In this document: positions 7,260 to 16,249 of the stretch, piece by piece
Numbering within the stretch: the stretch's first letter is position 1
Layout: every line of letters starts with the position of its first letter
Source: Methanobacteriota archaeon
GTDB taxonomy: Archaea; Thermoplasmatota; Thermoplasmata; RBG-16-68-12; JAFNFQ01
NCBI GenBank assembly: GCA_017885655.1
Contig: JAFNFQ010000059.1
Location: forward strand, 1-33,571
Direction: 5' to 3'
DNA length: 33,571 nt
The notes under the pieces: generated by a model
The model's database searches: none
The model's input: the letters and a program-made list of their open reading frames with translations, nothing else
What the model was told of the DNA's origin: nothing
Translations under genes and position numbers: made by a program

Positions 7260-8300
7260 CTAGCTCTTCATCGCCTGTTCATAGGCTCTGATGTACGAAG
7301 CTGCAATCGCCTCGATGTTCGCTGTCCGGGCGACGAAATCGTGGGCGCGCTCTCCCATCGCCCTCGCTGCGGCTGGATCTTGCCTTGCCTCCTCGATGCA
7401 CCCCCAGACCTGCTCAGGGCTGCTAGCGTGCCAACCGGTCACTCCGTGTTGAATCACGTCAGGTATGTTGCCCAGAGGGGGCGCTACGACAGGTTTCTTG
7501 AAAGCTATCGCGAAGTAGATAGAACCCGAAGTCGTGATCTCTCTATAGGGCTGCACAATGATGTCGCAGGCTTTAAACCAATGCTGCATTTCGCTGTTTG
7601 AGATGAAACCCAGGTTAGTTATCATGTCGCTGCGCTTCGCTGCCGCCTCTTGAATAATAGCGCCCAGGCCCGACTCTCTGCATTCCCCGAAGACCATGAA
7701 CCTGACACTTCGGTCTGCATCCATTGGGAGCAGTTTGAGGAAATCCTCCGTCCCTTTGTACGGATGGGTCGGAGCGTAGTGGCCCACGACAAATTCCTTC
7801 TCTCCTATGCCCAGACGGGCCCTCGCTTCCTTCTCTGTCGATGTGTCCTCGAACTCGCCATTGAAGTTCATGCAGGGGATGACAACGTCATTCGCAGCCC
7901 ATCTTTCGGGGAGACCTTTTGCGGCAAAAGAACGCGATGCCTCGGAGATCGACCGCGCGCTATGCCAGACTGCGACTTTCGCGTTGTCCAGATAGAGATG
8001 AGTGACGGAGAGATCGTCCTTGAAAACGGGGTCGTGGGGGGTGATGTTATGCACCGTCCAGAGCTTTGGAATGCGCGTGCGGAAGAAGAGCCTCGCAATC
8101 GGCCGGAAGTCAAAGACATTCCAGTGAATGTGGCAGACATCGTAATCGCCTAGGAGCTTCATTGAGAACCCGAGGAAGTTGCGGGGCCACCTCAGATAGG
8201 GATACGGTGCCTCATCAACTTCGACGCCAGCCGCACGAAGAGCCTTGTTGAGTCTGACGACATAGCCGTGCTTGCTACTTGGGATGCAAAGCACTCTCAT
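7260..8300 (-). CDS. Glycosyltransferase, GT4-like (GT-B fold)
   Basis: The 346-residue product starts with MRVLCIPSSKHGYVVRLNKA, the first Rossmann strand and helix of a GT-B enzyme. It contains DVCHIHW and TVHNITPHDP in the acceptor-binding half. The donor half carries HYAPTHPYKGTEDFLKLL, a CDIIVQPYRE strand and the SGSIYFAIAFKKPVVAPPLG loop, where retaining GT4 enzymes hold the nucleotide diphosphate. The ending HGVTGWHASSPEQVW is typical of GT4. There is no signal peptide or TM segment, so it should act on a lipid-linked or nucleotide substrate at the cytosolic membrane face. Sugar and acceptor are unknown; the nearby gmd makes a deoxymannose-type donor possible (inference). The ATG at 8300 is 33 bp from a TATA shared with the divergent methyltransferase. 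Confidence 0.87.
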   Translation of the reverse strand: MRVLCIPSSKHGYVVRLNKALRAAGVEVDEAPYPYLRWPRNFLGFSMKLLGDYDVCHIHWNVFDFRPIARLFFRTRIPKLWTVHNITPHDPVFKDDLSVTHLYLDNAKVAVWHSARSISEASRSFAAKGLPERWAANDVVIPCMNFNGEFEDTSTEKEARARLGIGEKEFVVGHYAPTHPYKGTEDFLKLLPMDADRSVRFMVFGECRESGLGAIIQEAAAKRSDMITNLGFISNSEMQHWFKACDIIVQPYREITTSGSIYFAIAFKKPVVAPPLGNIPDVIQHGVTGWHASSPEQVWGCIEEARQDPAAARAMGERAHDFVARTANIEAIAASYIRAYEQAMKS

Positions 8301-8328
8301 GTGCAGCCTGCGACAGTCATTTCCAGAG

Positions 8329-8338
8329 AGATATATGA
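8329..8338. promoter_or_regulatory. Near-palindromic TATA between divergent glycosyltransferase and methyltransferase genes
   Basis: The sequence GATATATGA is centred near 8333, about 33 bp from the ATG of the minus-strand gene (8300) and about 30 bp from the ATG of the plus-strand gene (8363). A single symmetric TATA box could serve both directions, each giving a nearly leaderless mRNA. Confidence 0.55.
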
Positions 8339-8362
8339 ACTAGCAACGTGCATCACGTCGCG

Positions 8363-9034
8363 ATGGCGTGTGCAGGCAGCGCTTCGGCCAAAGGCGACAC
8401 CGCCCATCTCGCTTATGATTACCGCCACTACAGTGGGAGAGACTGGCAGTTCTTCGAGCCAGTGTTCGCACGGATGAGGCCCGCGCCGCCTGTGCTCGAT
8501 GTGGGCTCCGGTCTCGGATTATTTCTGGATTGCTCCAAGCGCCACGGGACGCCCGCCGTCGGGATCGAATCCTCCAAAGAAGGTGTGGAAGAGTGTGCGA
8601 GGAAGGGGCTCCCAGTCGTGCGGGGAGATATCACCATCCCTTTTCCCTTCAAGGACGCGGTCTACGGAAGCGCGCTCGTCCACCACGTCCTCGAGCACAT
8701 ATCGTTGGAGAAAGAGCGCTTCGTTCTCAAGGAGATATTCAGAGTCCTCCGAGATGGCGGGTTCGTCATGGTGGTCTCTCCAAACGTCTTCGACCCAGGC
8801 GCCACTGTGGATCCCGACCACATCAACCTGTTCAGCCCCCATCAGTTGAAGAAGGAACTCCGGGACGCCGGATTCTCCAAGATCAGCCTCGCCACCAACT
8901 ACTGGAGGCCGATTCGACGACCCTCAGCCAAGCCCAGTCGCCTGGGAGGATTGTTATCAGGAGTGCTCTGGAAAGTGCTCCCCCTCGACCGTTTCGCCGG
9001 AAGTTCATCAGCAATTGCTTGGAAGAACGGATAA
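8363..9034 (+). CDS. Class I SAM-dependent methyltransferase (Methyltransf_11/23-like)
   Basis: This 223-residue methyltransferase has a textbook SAM loop VLDVGSGLGLFL (44-55), an acidic residue at E69, GDITIPFPF (88-96) and ALVHHVLEHIS (104-114), followed by RVLRDGGFVMVVSPN. It resembles the SAM-binding half of ubiquinone/menaquinone-type and sugar methyltransferases. The acceptor is not identifiable. I set the start at the ATG at 8363 because the TATA at about 8333 lies 30 bp upstream. An in-frame GTG at 8348 would fall before the expected transcription start. It is divergent from the GT4 gene and belongs to the methyltransferase-rich glycan cluster. It is not closely related to the 4010/6435 pair. 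Confidence 0.86.
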   Translation: MACAGSASAKGDTAHLAYDYRHYSGRDWQFFEPVFARMRPAPPVLDVGSGLGLFLDCSKRHGTPAVGIESSKEGVEECARKGLPVVRGDITIPFPFKDAVYGSALVHHVLEHISLEKERFVLKEIFRVLRDGGFVMVVSPNVFDPGATVDPDHINLFSPHQLKKELRDAGFSKISLATNYWRPIRRPSAKPSRLGGLLSGVLWKVLPLDRFAGSSSAIAWKNG

Positions 9035-9090
9035 GTCAACCGGCCCGGCAAGTCAGCCATTTGGTCTGGCAACCGCCATCATACTTCGAA

Positions 9091-9105
9091 AACCAATAAA
9101 TAGAC
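9091..9105 (+). promoter_or_regulatory. TATA/BRE block of surface gene 1, same 15 nt as 12540-12554
   Basis: AACCAATAAATAGAC precedes surface gene 1. The same 15 bases recur at 12540-12554 before surface gene 2, suggesting that promoter and gene were duplicated together. A GGAGA at 9126-9130 lies 6 nt before the ATG at 9137. Confidence 0.65.
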
Positions 9106-9136
9106 TCTCGATAATGCCACGCATCGGAGATTGGCC

Positions 9137-12100
9137 ATGCATGGAACTCGGCTTGTCGCATCTTGTGTGTGTGTGCTCTTGGTTCTGACCGCATTCGCGT
9201 TTTCGACTTCCTCGAAAGGTGCGGAAGAGCCGATTATCAGCACAGTCGACCTGAAATTTTCTTCTCCCGCGATGGAGGTGACGCCAGCGCGCGATCCGCT
9301 GCTCGGCGACTTTGTCCGTGTCTCTGCCAACGTCGCTCTCGGCGGAGCGCAGAACTGGTCGAAGTACGGCATTGTCATGGATAAAGGGAACCCCGGAGAC
9401 CCGGATGACACTCAAGTGTCAGCGCCTTTCGTTCTGTTCATAAACGGCGAGTATAAGATGTGGTATGCCGGCGATCCAGGATCGTTCCCAACGACATATC
9501 TCATGTACGCCAACTCCACAGACGGCATCACATGGGTGAAGCATGGGATTGTCCTCAGTCCGCTTGGGTCCCAGGAGCGTCAGGTAATATATCCATGCGT
9601 CATGCTGGACGGGGCCACTTACAAGATGTGGTACAGCGGGTATGATGACACGAACTACAGGATATTCTACGCGACGTCCCCGGACGGACTCACGTGGACC
9701 AGGCAGGGATTGGTGCTCGACCTGGGTGCTCCTGGATCTCTGGATGATTACCTGGTCCTAGCTCCGTTTGTTTTGAAAGAAGGATCCGTGTATAAGATGT
9801 GGTACAACGGCCATGATGGCTCAAATTATCGATTGATGTATGTGGAGTCATCCGATGGCATCAATTGGGGGACACGACAACTAACTCTTGATGTGGGGCC
9901 GCCGGGTTCCGAGGAAAGTGGCGGCGTTTCATATCCTCACGTACTGAAAGAGAACGGAACATATCATCTCTGGTATACTGGCAATTCCGCATCCAAGGAT
10001 AGGATATTCTATGCTGTGTCTGCTGATGGCAAGAGCTGGTCTCGGGTGGGGAAAGTCGTGGACCTCGGTCCACTAGGCGGCGTCGAGGACAGGAACATAG
10101 GAATACAGCACATCCTGCACCTGCCCGGCAAACCTTATCAGATGTGGTATGCGGGAAGGGGGACTATCATGAGGATATTCTATGCCACGCTCGACTCCAA
10201 CGTCACATTGCCCCTCACCGCCAACGTCGATTTCTACCTGGACATTGTGTCACCCGGCAGCAAGATCGGGTCGGACACGATCCAGGTCAGCAAGTTGACT
10301 GGGGCGGTAGCTGAGATTGTCTGGCAGGCCACTCCAGCTGGAGGACATTCAATCCACGCCGTCATCGACGAGACAAACCTGGTGAGCGAGACAAACGAAT
10401 CTAACAATGAGGCATATATCGCGGTCAGGGTCTTGACGAACAGCCCACCGGTTGCCGATGCTGGCCCCGACCATAATGTGTTCAGGAACTCGATGGTCAT
10501 CCTGGACGGTTCAGCCACCTATGACCCGGAAGGTGACCCAATCACCTATCTATGGATCCAGATTGGCGGTCTGCCTATGCCCATGATAGGAGCCAACACC
10601 GCTACCCCGATGGTGCTCACTTATCTCTCTGGCGTCTATACATTCCTCCTTACCGCTCACGATGACCGTGGTGGAATCTCGACCGATATCACGAACGTGA
10701 CGGTGACGAATCGGCCTCCCGCCGCCGATGCCGGACCCGACATGAGCGTCGGCAAAAGGACGCTTGTGATTCTTGACGGATCTGGTTCTTTGGATCCGGA
10801 TTCCGATTTCCTTTCATACAATTGGGTTCAGACTGGGGGCGCTGCCGTGACACTCTACGGCAGTGATACACCGAATCCCACTTTCCTACCATTTACGGCC
10901 GGACTCCGCACTTTCGAATTGACTGTTGACGACGGAGATGGCGGCATCGACAACGACTCTGTCCAAGTGAATGTCACCAACCTCGACCCGGTCGCCAGCG
11001 CGGGACAGGACATAGTCGTCAGGAAAAACACATTCGTGACCCTTGACGGTACCGCCTCGAGCGATCCTGATGGGGACGTTCTTTCTTATTTGTGGATCCA
11101 GACCGAAGGACCAGGAGTGACTTTGTCTCGGTCAGATTCGGCGACCGCCACTTTCACGCCTTCTGCCGCTGCCATCTACATATTCAACCTCCTGGTCTCC
11201 GACGGCAGTGGCGGCACAGACTCCGATTCCGTCCAGGTGAACGCCACGAACACCGGCCCGGTGGCGAACGCGGGCATGGATTTCGCGGCGAGGAAGCGCT
11301 CCCCCGTCATCCTTGACGGCACAGGTTCATACGACCTGGATGGAGACGCCATCACGTTCCTTTGGATGCAAACAGGAGGTCCGCCGGTCATTCCAACTGG
11401 GATGGACACCGCCACGCCGACATTCACGCCATTGCGTGCGGGCCTGTATCAATTCCGTCTCAACGTCTCTGATACCGGTGGAGTGACCAGTACGGATTAC
11501 GTTGAAGTGAGCGTCACGAATTCGCTGCCAAGAGCGTATTCAGGTCTGGATTTCGATGCCAAGAAGAAGACTATTGTGACCTTGGACGGGAGCGGATCTT
11601 TCGATCCGGACTTGGAGGCGCTCACATACGCCTGGGCACGGATTGGCGGCCCGAGTGTGATAATCGTGGACGCGGACATGGCCGTCGCGACTTTCACCCC
11701 GCTGATGTCCGGTAGCTATCTCTTCGAGCTGACGGTGGGTGACGGCGACGGCGGCATATCCGTGGACAGCGTCCAAGTAACAGTCTTCAATACCGACCCC
11801 GTAGCCGACGCGGGCGTTGACCTGATCCGCAGGAAAGGTACTCAAGTGAGTCTTGACGGCGCTGCCTCCGCTGACAGCGACGGCGACTTCCTTTCCTTTG
11901 TCTGGACTCAGACGAGCGGCCCGATCGTCTCTTTGGCGGGAATGGACACCGACTCTCCCAGCTTCACACCAGCGTCCGTGGGAACGTACAGGTTCAGGCT
12001 GGCTGTGGACGATGGTGACGGCGGGACAGACACAGACGCGACAATCGTGGTCATCTACGGGATGACGCCAACCGCCAGACTGGCTGCAAGCGTGTCGATG

Positions 12101-12502
12101 GCGCAAGTGGGCTCATCGATAGGCTTCGACGCCGGCCTGTCATCCGATCCTGACGGTTCCATCGAGGTTTTCCAGTTTGAGTTCGGCGACGGGGCCGATG
12201 AGAGTACGAGCTCCCCGACGACAGCTCACACCTATTACGAACCGGGCACGTACACCGTGATGCTGACAGTTGTGGACGATGACGGGAACACCAGCACGAC
12301 GAGAGTGACCGTAAGAATCTCCGCCGCTCAGCATAATTTCCTCGCGGACACGTGGTGGCTGATTGCAATCATAGTGATACTAGCGGCAAACGTGGTATAC
12401 TTCGCTCTTGAGTGGCGGCGATGGAGGGGAAGGGCGGAGAAGAATGCCGAGCCGGAAGACGCTGAAGAAGAGCCACCGACCCGAAGAAACACGAACCGTT
12501 GA
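9137..12502 (+). CDS. Surface protein 1: five-bladed propeller, CARDB, seven PKD repeats, C-terminal TM anchor
   Basis: This is a secreted, membrane-anchored protein of 1121 residues. It has a signal peptide (1-29) and then five propeller blades, each marked by Y[KHQ][ML]WY motifs near residues 105, 164, 218, 275 and 333 and by SPDG/SADG..W turns. This resembles the GH43/DUF377-type five-blade fold, but I could not identify a catalytic triad. A CARDB-like domain (about 355-435) ends in ETNLVSETNESNNEAYI. Seven PKD/Ig-like repeats follow (about 436-1065), spaced exactly 90 residues apart. A TM helix (WWLIAIIVILAANVVYFALE) and a charged cytosolic tail close it. The ATG at 9137 is chosen over the TTG at 9131 because GGAGA sits 6 nt upstream. 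It is first of three tandem paralogues. The likely role is adhesion or glycan/polymer binding (inference). Confidence 0.88.
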   Translation: MHGTRLVASCVCVLLVLTAFAFSTSSKGAEEPIISTVDLKFSSPAMEVTPARDPLLGDFVRVSANVALGGAQNWSKYGIVMDKGNPGDPDDTQVSAPFVLFINGEYKMWYAGDPGSFPTTYLMYANSTDGITWVKHGIVLSPLGSQERQVIYPCVMLDGATYKMWYSGYDDTNYRIFYATSPDGLTWTRQGLVLDLGAPGSLDDYLVLAPFVLKEGSVYKMWYNGHDGSNYRLMYVESSDGINWGTRQLTLDVGPPGSEESGGVSYPHVLKENGTYHLWYTGNSASKDRIFYAVSADGKSWSRVGKVVDLGPLGGVEDRNIGIQHILHLPGKPYQMWYAGRGTIMRIFYATLDSNVTLPLTANVDFYLDIVSPGSKIGSDTIQVSKLTGAVAEIVWQATPAGGHSIHAVIDETNLVSETNESNNEAYIAVRVLTNSPPVADAGPDHNVFRNSMVILDGSATYDPEGDPITYLWIQIGGLPMPMIGANTATPMVLTYLSGVYTFLLTAHDDRGGISTDITNVTVTNRPPAADAGPDMSVGKRTLVILDGSGSLDPDSDFLSYNWVQTGGAAVTLYGSDTPNPTFLPFTAGLRTFELTVDDGDGGIDNDSVQVNVTNLDPVASAGQDIVVRKNTFVTLDGTASSDPDGDVLSYLWIQTEGPGVTLSRSDSATATFTPSAAAIYIFNLLVSDGSGGTDSDSVQVNATNTGPVANAGMDFAARKRSPVILDGTGSYDLDGDAITFLWMQTGGPPVIPTGMDTATPTFTPLRAGLYQFRLNVSDTGGVTSTDYVEVSVTNSLPRAYSGLDFDAKKKTIVTLDGSGSFDPDLEALTYAWARIGGPSVIIVDADMAVATFTPLMSGSYLFELTVGDGDGGISVDSVQVTVFNTDPVADAGVDLIRRKGTQVSLDGAASADSDGDFLSFVWTQTSGPIVSLAGMDTDSPSFTPASVGTYRFRLAVDDGDGGTDTDATIVVIYGMTPTARLAASVSMAQVGSSIGFDAGLSSDPDGSIEVFQFEFGDGADESTSSPTTAHTYYEPGTYTVMLTVVDDDGNTSTTRVTVRISAAQHNFLADTWWLIAIIVILAANVVYFALEWRRWRGRAEKNAEPEDAEEEPPTRRNTNR
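10445..12334 (+). repeat. Seven PKD-type units with exact 270-nt period
   Basis: The units begin with versions of PPVADAGPD. The codon after the proline lies at 10451, 10721, 10991, 11261, 11531, 11801 and 12071, which is 270 nt apart every time. The first six carry LDGSGSxDPDGD, a Y.W.QTGG segment and a DDGDGG.D.D closing loop; the seventh is a classical PKD with FEFGDG and TVVDDDG. The protein repeats are clear, while the DNA has drifted enough to mix codon choices. Confidence 0.85.
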
Positions 12503-12539
12503 CCCAAGGAAGCCTCAGGTCGCGGCACCGCCCACTGGC

Positions 12540-12554
12540 AACCAATAAATAGAC
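12540..12554 (+). promoter_or_regulatory. TATA/BRE block of surface gene 2, same 15 nt as 9091-9105
   Basis: AACCAATAAATAGAC starts 37 bp after the stop of surface gene 1. This places a separate promoter between the tandem paralogues, so they need not be one operon. Confidence 0.6.
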
Positions 12555-12570
12555 AGCCGCACATATCCTC

Positions 12571-15500
12571 TTGGGGGAACTGGATACGCTGAGGAACTGT
12601 CTTGTGATTCCGCTTCTGTGCGCTCTGCTGATGCTATCGCCATTGTCACGATTGGACGGGCCGACGGCACTTCCTCGACCGATTGTGAGTACTGTGGACC
12701 TGCGATTCGCCTCGCCGAGCCTTCAGATCGATCCGCCGGGGAATCCTTTTTCCGGTGACACGGTGACCTTGCGAGCGAAGGTCCAGCTAGTTGTGAACCA
12801 GACATGGACAAAGCACGGAGTAGTGCTGGACAAGGGCGGTTCCGACCCGCACGAAAGTCAACAGGTGAACTCGCCGTATGTTCTATACGAGGGGGGTGTT
12901 TACAGGATGTGGTACGCCGCGACTGATGGGTCGAGCATCACATGGATCATGTATGCCACATCAGCTGACGGTGTAACCTGGACGAAGCATGGCACTGTTT
13001 TCAGCCCCGGTCCGCTTGGAGAGGAAGAGCAGGTGATTTACCAATGCGTCCTGAGAGACGGGTCAACCTACAAGATGTGGTACAGCGGATATGACGGGAG
13101 CAACTACAGGATATTCTATGCCACCTCGCCCGACGGGCTCGCTTGGAGCAGACAAGGGATGGTCATGGACCTAGGTCCTCCTGGTTCGCCAGACGACTAC
13201 TACGTCTTCGACCCATTCGTCATCAAGGAGGGAGCTCTCTACAGGATGTGGTACAACGGTAACGATGGAGTTCACAACCGAATCATGTACACCGAGTCTA
13301 ACGACGGCTTCAGTTGGGGAACTCGGACTATCTCCCTCGATCTCGGACCGCCGGGTTCTCAGGAATACATGCACGTGTCGTATGCGCATGTCCTTCCCGA
13401 GGGAGGAGGGTATCATCTGTGGTATACGGGGAAAGACGCCAGCATCGACCGGATTTACTATGCGATCTCTTCTGACGGTAAAACGTGGACGCGCGTGGGC
13501 AGGGTTCTGGACGTTGGCCCTGCAGGCGGGACCGAAGACACGAACATCGGTGTGCAATTCGTCATGCATTTGCCGGGCAAACCCTACCAGATGTGGTACG
13601 CAGGGCGTGGCGGCTTCCCGAACATGAAGATCCACTACGCGACCATGGATCCCATTGCGCTCCCGCTCCAAGCAGGGGTGGGATTTTGCCTTGACAGCAT
13701 CGCGTCGGCGAACCTGATCGGTCTCGACACAATCCAGATTGACGGCTCCGCGAATATAGAGGCGGATGTGTCGTGGACAGCTGGTCCGCGAGGGCCGCAC
13801 AGGATATACGCGGTCATTGACCCATCGAACAACGTCACGGAAACGGACGAAACGAACAACATCGCGTTCATCGACATCGTGGTGCTCAATCATCCGCCAA
13901 TCGCCGAGGCTGACGGCCCCTACTCCGCGTTCGAAGGGGGGCAGGTCATCCTTGATGGAAGCGGATCATACGACATCGACAACGACACCCTGCTGTATCG
14001 ATGGGACTTCACGAACGACGGAGTCATGGACACACCCTGGCGCTCCAATCCAAAATACTCTCAAGTCTACGGGGACGATTTCGTCGGTCAGGCCGCTCTG
14101 TACGTGAACGACAGCTTCGATGTCAGCATGGACACGGCGAACGTGACTATCTCGAACGTCTTGCCTTCAGGGAATCTAAGAATAATCTCGGCACAGCACG
14201 AAGGGTCGCAGATTCAGTTCGCCGCGAATGTCACCGATCCGGGTAGCGACGACATCTTTCTGAAATGGACATGGGGCGTTGGGTCCCCTGACGAGTTCTC
14301 AACCTACTACAACAACGGCATTGGACCCGACCCATACCCGTCTCCCGATGTGAATCCTGTCAATCTCGATGACTTCAAGAGCCATGCATACGGGGACAAC
14401 GGGGCCTTCACTGTCACCGTCTTCATAACAGACGACGACAGCGGGAGCCAGGGCACGACACTCACAATCACCGCCACGCCTGACAACCTCCCGCCATCGG
14501 TCTCGGTCTCCGGCGGGATGGTCATCGACGAGGGTCAGTCAGTCTCGCTAACCGCCACCGCCAAGGATCCTGGAAGCGACGACCTGACGTTCGACTGGTC
14601 ATGGGGCGAGGGCTCGACAGAGTCGCGCAACTACTACAACAACGGCGTGGGTCCGGACCCGCCGAACAGCCCTGGCGGGACATGGCCGTTCACCGCCACA
14701 GACTCCGCCACTCACCCGTACGGAGACAACGGCATCTACGCAATCACGTTGAAAGTCATCGACGACGATGGCGGTTTCACAACCTGGACTGGCCAGCTCG
14801 TCGTGAACAACCTCCCGCCGACGATCGCGCCGTTCGGGCCATTCGCAATCGACGAGGGCGGTCCATTGGAGGTGAATACTACCGCCAACGACCCGGGGAG
14901 CGACGACCTGACGTTCGAGTGGTCTTTCGAGCTCTGTCCGGTCATGGTGAACATCTACTACAACGACGGAGTCGGTCCAGACCCGCCACAGAGCCCGGAC
15001 GGGACATACCCGTTCACGGCTCTCGATAGCGTCGAGCACACCTACGGGGACAACGCAGTCTTCACGATCACGCTGACAGTGACCGACGACGATGGCGGTT
15101 CCGCCACCTACACGACCAACATCACCGTCTCCAACCTCCCGCCATCGATTGCACCGTTCGGCCCCTTCGAACTGAACGAGGCCGATCCGCTCACGGTCGG
15201 CACGAACGCCGTGGATCCGGGCAGCGATGACCTGACGTTCACCTGGAGCTTCGATTACGGTCCGACAATCCCGCATGTCTTCTACAATGATGGGGTTGGA
15301 CCTGACCCACCGAAGAGCCCCGACGGGGTCTTCCCGTTCACCGTCGACGACTCCGCCTCTCACACATACGGAGACAACGGAATCTTCAGAATCGCGCTGA
15401 CCGTCGAGGACGACGACGGCGGCATCGCCACGTACGAGACCGTGGTCACCGTGCACAACGTCCCGCCAACGATCGTCGAGGCGAAGGTGTTCATGCTCGC

Positions 15501-16125
15501 AGACATCACGATCAGAGTGGCGGGTGAGAAGTGGCATGACGTCATCCTCAAGCTCTACGAGGACGGACGGGAGGTCGGATGGGCGCAGGTCATCAGGTAC
15601 CCCGGCAGCCCGAACGACCAGATGGCCACCCTGCACGACGTCGAGATAACGCTCGACATGGGCTTCTCCGCGGTCGCGTACTACACGCCCGACGACGACC
15701 CGATCAACGGGCAGCCGAACGGGGCGAACCCCGCCTGGCTCATCATCGGCTGGGAGAACGGCATGGAGACGAGGCTGCACCACACCTTCAACGTCCAGCA
15801 CCCTGACACATGGGTCTGGACTGTGGACAACCCCCACATCTACGCGGTCGACCAGAGGATACACTTCAGGGCGACCGCAACGGATCCCGGGAGCGACGAC
15901 CTGACGTTCACCTGGGACACCGGTGACGGGAGGACACTGACTGGCGTCTACTACAACAACGGGGTCAGCCCGGACCCGTACCCGAGCCCCGAGGTGAAGC
16001 CGATCATCGCCACCGACGAGCAGGTCGTGGTCTATGCTATCACAGGGACGTACACGATTGCCTTGACGGTCACGGATGACGATGGAGGAATGGCGTCCAT
16101 CTCATTCACAATCTCAGTGGGCTAG
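12571..16125 (+). CDS. Surface protein 2: five-bladed propeller, CARDB, PKD variants with inserts, no TM anchor
   Basis: This is a secreted protein of 1184 residues. It has a signal peptide (LVIPLLCALLMLSPLS), five propeller blades with [YR]MWY-type motifs near 110, 166, 223, 280 and 338, and a CARDB-like domain (about 367-440) ending in VTETDETNNIAFI. One regular PKD (about 442-530) is followed by four longer PKD variants (about 531-965). These open with DPGSDDLTF and carry an inserted YYNxGVGPDP..SP loop. A domain I do not recognise lies at about 966-1090, and a final DPGSDDLTF unit closes the protein at SISFTISVG. There is no C-terminal TM helix, unlike both neighbours, so it may be released or held by partners. 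The start is uncertain: TTG 12571 gives a charged n-region, while GTG 12604 has GAGGA 8 nt upstream. Confidence 0.85.
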   Translation: MGELDTLRNCLVIPLLCALLMLSPLSRLDGPTALPRPIVSTVDLRFASPSLQIDPPGNPFSGDTVTLRAKVQLVVNQTWTKHGVVLDKGGSDPHESQQVNSPYVLYEGGVYRMWYAATDGSSITWIMYATSADGVTWTKHGTVFSPGPLGEEEQVIYQCVLRDGSTYKMWYSGYDGSNYRIFYATSPDGLAWSRQGMVMDLGPPGSPDDYYVFDPFVIKEGALYRMWYNGNDGVHNRIMYTESNDGFSWGTRTISLDLGPPGSQEYMHVSYAHVLPEGGGYHLWYTGKDASIDRIYYAISSDGKTWTRVGRVLDVGPAGGTEDTNIGVQFVMHLPGKPYQMWYAGRGGFPNMKIHYATMDPIALPLQAGVGFCLDSIASANLIGLDTIQIDGSANIEADVSWTAGPRGPHRIYAVIDPSNNVTETDETNNIAFIDIVVLNHPPIAEADGPYSAFEGGQVILDGSGSYDIDNDTLLYRWDFTNDGVMDTPWRSNPKYSQVYGDDFVGQAALYVNDSFDVSMDTANVTISNVLPSGNLRIISAQHEGSQIQFAANVTDPGSDDIFLKWTWGVGSPDEFSTYYNNGIGPDPYPSPDVNPVNLDDFKSHAYGDNGAFTVTVFITDDDSGSQGTTLTITATPDNLPPSVSVSGGMVIDEGQSVSLTATAKDPGSDDLTFDWSWGEGSTESRNYYNNGVGPDPPNSPGGTWPFTATDSATHPYGDNGIYAITLKVIDDDGGFTTWTGQLVVNNLPPTIAPFGPFAIDEGGPLEVNTTANDPGSDDLTFEWSFELCPVMVNIYYNDGVGPDPPQSPDGTYPFTALDSVEHTYGDNAVFTITLTVTDDDGGSATYTTNITVSNLPPSIAPFGPFELNEADPLTVGTNAVDPGSDDLTFTWSFDYGPTIPHVFYNDGVGPDPPKSPDGVFPFTVDDSASHTYGDNGIFRIALTVEDDDGGIATYETVVTVHNVPPTIVEAKVFMLADITIRVAGEKWHDVILKLYEDGREVGWAQVIRYPGSPNDQMATLHDVEITLDMGFSAVAYYTPDDDPINGQPNGANPAWLIIGWENGMETRLHHTFNVQHPDTWVWTVDNPHIYAVDQRIHFRATATDPGSDDLTFTWDTGDGRTLTGVYYNNGVSPDPYPSPEVKPIIATDEQVVVYAITGTYTIALTVTDDDGGMASISFTISVG
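14165..15470 (+). repeat. Four tandem long PKD variants (about 324-330 nt each)
   Basis: The GAT of DPGSDD sits at 14236, 14566, 14890 and 15214, giving steps of 330, 324 and 324 nt; a fifth copy is at 15883 after a foreign domain. Relative to the 90-residue PKD, each unit holds about 18 extra residues containing YYNNGVGPDP-type sequence. The conserved cores are also similar at DNA level, which points to internal duplication. Confidence 0.8.
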
Positions 16126-16249
16126 CCACATCGGCTGCGTCATGATGCCTTACGCTGCGCACCTTTCTGCCAGAATCGGGCATGCCCCAAACATGCAAGG
16201 GCGACGCCCTTATATCGGGAATCGGGAATATCCTCACGCGGAGGAGGCA

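Noticed and set aside
14599-15864. 421-residue open frame on the minus strand
   Set aside because: It is an antisense shadow of surface gene 2; its Val/Arg/Asp-rich composition follows the repeated GAC/GTC codons and shows no domain, signal peptide or start site.
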